Source: CAYJLW01 sp964370965
Lineage (GTDB): Bacteria; Actinomycetota; Acidimicrobiia; UBA2766
Assembly (NCBI GenBank): GCA_964370965.1
Contig: CAYJLW010000079.1
Location: 1 to 19,517, forward strand
DNA length: 19,517 nt
Reading direction: 5' to 3'
In this document: piece after piece, positions 15,062 through 19,517 of the stretch
Numbering within the stretch: position 1 is the first letter of the stretch
Layout of the letters: each line of letters opens with the position of its first letter
Translations under genes and position numbers: made by a program
The notes under the pieces: model-generated
What the model was told of the DNA's origin: nothing
Seen by the model: only the letters and a program-made list of their open reading frames with translations
Database searches by the model: none

Positions 15062-16243
15062 ATGCCCGAAGCCGTCATCGTCGAGGCCGTCCGCACTCCC
15101 ATAGGGAAGCGCAACGGTCTCCTCGCCGGCTGGCACCCGGCCGACCTCCTCGGCTTCGTCCTCAACGCCCTCCTGGAACGCACCGGTGTCGACCCGGGGG
15201 GCATCGACGACGTGATCGGCGGCAACGTCACGCAATGCGCCGAGCAGGGCTGCAACGTCACCCGCAACGCCTGGGTGTCCGGCGGCCTCCCCTGGGACGT
15301 CCCTGCGACCACCGTCGACCGCCAGTGCGGCTCCTCCCAGCAGGCCGTCCACTTCGCCGCCCAGGGCGTGATGGCGGGGGCCTACGATCTCGTCGTCGCC
15401 TGCGGCGTGGAATCGATGACGCGGGTGCCGCTGTCTATGAACGCCTGGGGGGGCGAGAGCCCCTTCGGCCCCGGCTTCATGGCCGCCACCGACGGGCAGT
15501 TGAAGACCCAGTTCGAGGTCGCCCAGCACATCGCAGAGGACTGGAAGATCACCCGCGAGGAGATGGACGGCTTCGGCCTCGAGAGCCACAGGCGGGCGGT
15601 GGCCGCCACCGACGCCGGGGCGTTCGAGCGCGAGATCGTCCCCATCGAGGTCCGCGACGCCGAGGGCAGGCCCACCGGCGAGATCATGCGGGCCGACGAG
15701 GGCCCGCGGCGCGACACTTCGCCCGAGAAGCTCGCCTCCCTGCGTTCCGCCGTGGACTTCGACCCCGACGTCGCTCCTGACATCACGGCGGGGAACTCCT
15801 CCCAGATGTCCGACGGAGCCGCCGCCATGCTCATCGCCTCCGCGGAGACCGCCCGGGCGATGGGCCTGGCGTCAAGGGCCCGGTTCCGCCACTTCACGGT
15901 CGCCGCCGACAGCGCCGTGTGGGTCCTCACGGCGCCGAACCCCTGCACCCGCAAGCTCCTGGAGCGCTCGGGCATGGCGATCGCGGACTTCGACGCCGTC
16001 GAGGTGAACGAAGCCTTCGCCTCCGTCGTCCTCGCCTGGCAGCGCGAGTTCTCCGCGGAGCCGGAACGCCTCAACCCCAGGGGCGGCGCCGTCGCCCTCG
16101 GTCACCCGCTGGGGGCCGGCGGCGTCCGCCTCATGACGACGATGCTGCACTACCTCGAGGACACCGGCGGCCGTTACGGCTTCCAGACCATGTGCGAGGG
16201 CGGCGGCCAGGCCAACGGCACCGTCATAGAGGTCCTGCGCTAG
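15062..16243 (+). CDS. Thiolase (acetyl-CoA C-acyltransferase, FadA-like)
   Basis: Condenses or cleaves beta-ketoacyl-CoA with CoA; cytoplasmic. The 393-residue length and all active-site motifs fit: nucleophile Cys89 in DRQCGSSQQAVHFAAQG, NEAFA (316-320), GHPLGAGG with His348, and the general-acid cysteine in MCEGGGQANG (Cys378). The N-terminus PEAVIVEAVRTPIGKRNG is the standard thiolase start. Close resemblance to actinobacterial acetyl-CoA acetyltransferase and steroid/fatty-acid thiolases cannot be resolved further by eye, so degradative versus biosynthetic use is open. No other beta-oxidation gene is adjacent. The stop codon shares a CTAG tetramer with the stop of the convergent hydrolase gene. 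Confidence 0.94.
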   Translation: MPEAVIVEAVRTPIGKRNGLLAGWHPADLLGFVLNALLERTGVDPGGIDDVIGGNVTQCAEQGCNVTRNAWVSGGLPWDVPATTVDRQCGSSQQAVHFAAQGVMAGAYDLVVACGVESMTRVPLSMNAWGGESPFGPGFMAATDGQLKTQFEVAQHIAEDWKITREEMDGFGLESHRRAVAATDAGAFEREIVPIEVRDAEGRPTGEIMRADEGPRRDTSPEKLASLRSAVDFDPDVAPDITAGNSSQMSDGAAAMLIASAETARAMGLASRARFRHFTVAADSAVWVLTAPNPCTRKLLERSGMAIADFDAVEVNEAFASVVLAWQREFSAEPERLNPRGGAVALGHPLGAGGVRLMTTMLHYLEDTGGRYGFQTMCEGGGQANGTVIEVLR

Positions 16244-17703
16244 GACGGGCAGGTCGTGTCGGGGGGCGGGGGCTTCAGGTCCACGAGGTAGTCGGCGACG
16301 GCGCCCGTGGCGCACTCGCTCCCGCCGTAGCTGGTGTGGCGGTCGGCCTTGTAGGTGAGCAGGACGGCGTGGGCGAGCATCTCGGCGACGGCGACGGCGT
16401 CCTTGTAGGGGGTGGCGTTGTCGCCTGTGGTCCCGATGACGAGGATCGTCGGGGCGTCGGGGGCGGCGATCTTGCGGGGGGCGAGGTTCGCGGGCACCGG
16501 CCAGAGATAGCAGGGGAGGCCGAGGGCGGCGTCGTAGGCGCCGAAGCGGGGAGCGGCGGCGGCCGCCCGGGCCTGGAAGGCCTCGAACTCCGCCGGGTTC
16601 CTGGGGGCGGGCTGGTCCAGGCAGTTGATCGCCAGGTTGGCGGCGAAGGACACGCTGTCCACGTAGGACTCGGCGAGCACGTGGAGGCCTGCCCCGTCGC
16701 CGTCGAGGCCGTCGGCGATCGACTGCGCGAGGACCTCCCAGGCGTCTGAGTCGTATGTGGCGGCGATCGTGGCGATGGCGAGCTCCGTGGGGCCGAGCTG
16801 GTCGCCGTCGACGTCGAGGGGCTTGCGCTCGACGCCGGCGACGAGCTCGCGGTAGGCCTTGTCGGGGTCGGGGCCGATGGGGCAGCTCTCGTCGTTCCTG
16901 CAGTCGGCGAGGAAGGCCTCGAAGGCGGCGTCGACGGCGACGGCCTGCTGTATGAGGGAGGTCTCGGCGTCGACGGAGGGGTCCTCGACGCCGTCGAGCA
17001 CCATCGCCCGCAGCTTCTTCCCGAAGTTCTCGGCGTACACGAGGCCGAGGCGGGTGCCGTAGGACAGGCCCACGTAGGTGAGCTTGTCCTCGCCCAGCGC
17101 CTGGCGGATCGAGTCCATGTCCCGCGCCGTGTCGATCGTGCCCACGTGGGGGAGGACCTCGCCGTCGGTCGTCTTGCAGGCGTCCACGAGGCGGCGGGCG
17201 GCGTCGTGGAGCGCCTGTGCCTCGGCGGGATCATCGGGCGTGTAGTCGGGCTCGTAGTACTCCAGAGCCGTCTTCTCGCATCGGAGGGGGTTGCTCTCGT
17301 TGACCCCTCGCGGGTCCCAGGAGACGACGTCGAAGCGGTCCAGGACGCGCTGGTCGAAGAGGAGGCCGGAGCGCAGGAACCCGATCCCGGACGCCCCCGG
17401 TCCGCCGGGGTTGGTGAGGAGGGAGCCGATCCGCTCGGCGGGCTTCTCGGCGGGTTTGCGGGACAGGGAGAGCTCGATCTTCCTGCCCCGGGGGTTCGCG
17501 TAGTCGAGGGGCACGGCGAGCTGGGCGCAGTCGAAGCCCTCGCCGCAGTCCTTCCACTCGATCGCGCCCACTGTGACCGGCGGCCGGCGGGACGCCTTCG
17601 GCGTCGGCCGGGCGCGTAGGCCGGGGAGGTCCGTGCCCTGGGTGCAGGCCGCCACGGCGAGGAGCAGGGAGAGGAGGGGGACGAGGATGCGTCGGTTCAC
17701 CAC
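16240..17703 (-). CDS. Secreted lipoprotein alpha/beta hydrolase, TAP/SlpD-like
   Basis: Probably a surface-anchored serine hydrolase or tripeptidyl aminopeptidase-like enzyme, about 487 residues. The N-terminus is a lipoprotein signal: VNRR, a hydrophobic core, then VAAC with lipobox Cys20. The fold shows LLTNPGGPGASG (oxyanion region, 95-106), DVVSWDPRG (125-133), the nucleophile elbow GLSYG (Ser214), Asp428 in TTGDNATPY and His456 in ADRHTSYGG, a complete Ser-Asp-His triad. The C-terminal third is the TAP-like domain. I chose a GTG start because it begins the signal peptide; frames remain open 39 codons further upstream but lack a signal. Two adjacent GTG codons (17703 or 17700) lie 5 or 8 nt after a TACCCT -10. 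Natural substrate unknown. Confidence 0.9.
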   Translation of the reverse strand: MVNRRILVPLLSLLLAVAACTQGTDLPGLRARPTPKASRRPPVTVGAIEWKDCGEGFDCAQLAVPLDYANPRGRKIELSLSRKPAEKPAERIGSLLTNPGGPGASGIGFLRSGLLFDQRVLDRFDVVSWDPRGVNESNPLRCEKTALEYYEPDYTPDDPAEAQALHDAARRLVDACKTTDGEVLPHVGTIDTARDMDSIRQALGEDKLTYVGLSYGTRLGLVYAENFGKKLRAMVLDGVEDPSVDAETSLIQQAVAVDAAFEAFLADCRNDESCPIGPDPDKAYRELVAGVERKPLDVDGDQLGPTELAIATIAATYDSDAWEVLAQSIADGLDGDGAGLHVLAESYVDSVSFAANLAINCLDQPAPRNPAEFEAFQARAAAAAPRFGAYDAALGLPCYLWPVPANLAPRKIAAPDAPTILVIGTTGDNATPYKDAVAVAEMLAHAVLLTYKADRHTSYGGSECATGAVADYLVDLKPPPPDTTCPS

Positions 17704-17708
17704 AGGTG

Positions 17709-17714
17709 AGGGTA
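17709..17714 (-). promoter_or_regulatory. -10 element (TACCCT) for the lipoprotein hydrolase
   Basis: TACCCT on the minus strand, 5 nt before the first and 8 nt before the second of two adjacent GTG codons. It supports starting the protein at the lipoprotein signal rather than upstream. Confidence 0.45.
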
Positions 17715-17798
17715 CAAGGCCGTTCCGGCGTTCCCCCTCACCAGTCCCTGCCGAAGTCCCCGCCGAACCGGGCGGTCCGGTTGCGGCCACCCGAACCG

Positions 17799-17844
17799 AA
17801 CTGGGCGCGCTGCGCGTCATAACTGACGCGTGACGCGCCCAGTT
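17799..17844. repeat. 46-nt two-tier perfect palindrome between divergent genes
   Basis: Outer arms AACTGGGCGCG and CGCGCCCAGTT (11 bp) enclose inner arms CGCGTCA and TGACGCG (7 bp), around TAAC. The two tiers are separated by 3-nt bulges (CTG and TGA) placed symmetrically. It lies 25 bp before the -35 of the secreted-protein gene and about 85 bp before the -10 of the divergent hydrolase. It could be a dyad operator shared by both genes, a cruciform, or a terminator for readthrough. No T-tract follows. Confidence 0.7.
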
Positions 17845-17869
17845 TCAGGAGGGGATCAGGCGGGGACCC

Positions 17870-17898
17870 TTGCAGGTAGTACGACGCCGTCCTATAAA
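17870..17898 (+). promoter_or_regulatory. Sigma70-type promoter TTGCAG-N17-TATAAA
   Basis: A near-consensus -35 (TTGCAG, 17870-17875) and -10 (TATAAA, 17893-17898) with the ideal 17-bp spacer. It predicts a start near 17905 and a leader of about 43 nt before the GTG. It is the strongest promoter of classic form in the window. Confidence 0.65.
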
Positions 17899-17947
17899 TG
17901 AGGACCACTGGGGAAACGGAAAGCCACCGCACACAGGGGGTAGCGGC

Positions 17948-19517
17948 GTGGTTTCGTGGAGTAGTCGTTCCTGGATTCGGTTCTGTCGCGGGGTGGGCGT
18001 CCTTCTTGTGCTGGGCGCGCTCCTACTGGCGTCGGCTGTGCCCGCGGCCGCCGAGACGGGCGCCGGGGGCACCTCAGGCGGCGACGGCACGACGGAGGGC
18101 GACGGGCGGGGGACGGAAACGGAAGGCACCGCCGGCCAGCCGCGGGAAGGCTCCCCGGGGGGCGACCTCGGCGGCGGGCCCACGGGCGGGCCCGAGAACG
18201 ACGACTGCAGCGAGAACCCCCTGCCGTTGCCGGCGACCCTGGAGACGGGCGCCCTCTCCTCGCCCCGCAACGACACCTTCGCCGCCGACGCCCCCGGACA
18301 CGACGTGTTCTCCGGCGTCCTGCGCACGAGAGTGGTCGACGGCCAGGAGCAGTTCCTCGTCGAAGGGGAGACCGGCAAGGCCGGCTCCCAGCACGACATC
18401 TTCCAGCTCACCCCCGAGGTGGAGGTCTTCAACGCGGCCGGGCAGTCCGAGCGGTTCTGGCTCGCCCGACCGGGGCCGTTGCCCTTCGACGCGCATCCCG
18501 ACGTCGAGGGCTGGGTCTGCCACTACCAGGGCGACACGGCCAACAGCCGCGGGTTCTTCCGGATGTGGGTGCCCTTCCGGGACTGGATGTCGGAACCGGG
18601 CATGGTCGTACACCTCGAGATCGTGCGCTTCTTCGCCGGGCCGTTCTCCTTCAAGTGGCTCTTCGGCGGCGACGAGGCCACCGTGCACGTCGGGCCCGCG
18701 CCCCACCCGGCGGGCGCGACGGTGAGCGAGGCGGCCGGGGTCGCCCTCGACGACGGCTTCCTGGTGGAGCGTTCGACCGATCCGGGCGGAGACGATCTCG
18801 AAGCGATCGCCAAGTCGATCCTGAACCCCACCCTGCCCGGTCTCGTCTCGGGTCTGCCGGCTCTGCACCAGACCACCAACACCCCCGTCAACCTCAACGG
18901 CATGGACGTCGACGTGCATGCCACGATGCAGAACTTCAAGGCCCCGGACCTGAGCCTGCGGGACGTCGACCTCGCCACGATCTGGGACTACCCGGATCCC
19001 CCCTGGGGCGGCGGCCACCCCGACCCCGACGACCCCCCCTACGACCCCCAACCCGTGGACACGGGCGAGCGGGCGCTGCGCTTCGACCTCGGCACCGACC
19101 AGGCGAAGGTCGACTTCGAGATCCACAAGTTCTTCTACTCCGCGATCCTCGTGAGCGTGAGCGGGCACTGCAAGGGCAACGTGAGCACGTCGGTCACGGG
19201 GCGCTTCGACGAGGTCGTCGACCGCAGCGCCGGGAACACGGGTCTCGCCCTGCGGGGGCTCTCCCGGGGGATCTCGGTGGGCGACGTCGACGTCGCCGCC
19301 GCCGGCAACGTGACGCTGTGGATCACGATCATCCCCATTCCCGTGAACTGCAAGTGGCTGGTCGAGCAGTTCGAGAACAAGATCAAGAACGCGATCCGCA
19401 CTGCTCTCCTGGACAAGCTCGACGACGCGTTCCTGAACGAGAAGCTCGCCAAGTACCTCATGGCGACGGATCTCGCGACCGGGCCCCTGGCCGGCTTCGG
19501 GGCCACCGGCTCCTACG
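17948..19517 (+). CDS. Secreted protein with BPI/TULIP-like C-terminal half, runs off the window
   Basis: No family was recognised with certainty. 523 residues are visible, with no stop. A signal peptide (basic start, hydrophobic core 15-30, probable cleavage after VPAAA near 35) precedes a Gly/Thr/Glu-rich spacer (36-86). Residues 90-250 are probably a beta-rich domain. Residues 285-507 alternate hydrophobic residues as in lipid-binding TULIP barrels (VNLNGMDVDVHATMQNFKAP, then VDVAAAGNVTLWITIIPIPV). They end in a long amphipathic helix, WLVEQFENKIKNAIRTALLD, very like the helix after the beta strands in BPI/LBP. Cys408 and Cys468 could pair. A Pro/Asp-rich loop (348-371) interrupts the region. 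GTG start: an AGGGGG lies about 7 nt upstream, and a strong promoter precedes it. The lipid-binding role is inference. Confidence 0.75.
   Translation, partial: MVSWSSRSWIRFCRGVGVLLVLGALLLASAVPAAAETGAGGTSGGDGTTEGDGRGTETEGTAGQPREGSPGGDLGGGPTGGPENDDCSENPLPLPATLETGALSSPRNDTFAADAPGHDVFSGVLRTRVVDGQEQFLVEGETGKAGSQHDIFQLTPEVEVFNAAGQSERFWLARPGPLPFDAHPDVEGWVCHYQGDTANSRGFFRMWVPFRDWMSEPGMVVHLEIVRFFAGPFSFKWLFGGDEATVHVGPAPHPAGATVSEAAGVALDDGFLVERSTDPGGDDLEAIAKSILNPTLPGLVSGLPALHQTTNTPVNLNGMDVDVHATMQNFKAPDLSLRDVDLATIWDYPDPPWGGGHPDPDDPPYDPQPVDTGERALRFDLGTDQAKVDFEIHKFFYSAILVSVSGHCKGNVSTSVTGRFDEVVDRSAGNTGLALRGLSRGISVGDVDVAAAGNVTLWITIIPIPVNCKWLVEQFENKIKNAIRTALLDKLDDAFLNEKLAKYLMATDLATGPLAGFGATGSY

Noticed and set aside
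17880..17948. A confident c-di-GMP-I riboswitch call
   Set aside because: Only part of the 3' half is suggestive, the leader is about half the usual length, and the tetraloop hairpin is missing; kept only as a low-interest observation.

Overview
The window is very GC-rich, with tightly packed genes, many GTG starts and 4-base ATGA/GTGA overlaps. A mycothiol-dependent maleylpyruvate-isomerase-family enzyme, a CtpE-type P-type ATPase and an SlpD/TAP-like lipoprotein hydrolase point to an Actinomycetota chromosome. The 50-base poly-C start and two N gaps, one of them flanked by an exact 55-bp duplication, indicate a short-read draft or metagenome assembly. No rRNA, canonical tRNA, insertion sequence, phage gene or CRISPR array was seen.

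Layout. (1) 51-443 (-): msrB, cut off by the poly-C run. (2) 464-5235 (+): a four-gene, overlapping operon: a TPR-like protein, a PelF-type GT4 glycosyltransferase, an exported beta-rich protein and a 12-TM PelG-like transporter. It looks like a minimal, non-canonical Pel-like surface-polysaccharide module. (3) 5317-10162 (-): a CtpE-type cation ATPase followed by a CHASE-domain hybrid histidine kinase. The kinase is interrupted only by a scaffolding artefact. (4) 10315-11810 (+): folD translationally coupled to a TetR regulator. (5) 11811-12156: a 346-bp non-coding, repeat-rich interval with a 10-N gap and two related palindromes. (6) 12157-12993 (-): the mycothiol-dependent family enzyme. 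(7) 13029-15007 (+): aguA-aguB, agmatine to putrescine. (8) 15062-16243 (+): a thiolase that overlaps, tail to tail, a lipoprotein peptidase-like hydrolase (16240-17703, -). (9) A divergent intergenic region with a 46-nt two-tier palindrome and the best sigma70-type promoter in the window, driving a secreted protein (17948 to the end) whose C-terminal half looks like a BPI/TULIP lipid-binding barrel.

How it fits together. Polyamine synthesis, one-carbon metabolism, methionine sulfoxide repair and thiolysis are ordinary housekeeping. The points of interest are the Pel-like cassette without the other pel genes, the TULIP-like secreted protein, the palindromic repeat pair, and a recurring TANNNT -10 element 5-9 nt before start codons that suggests leaderless transcription is common here.
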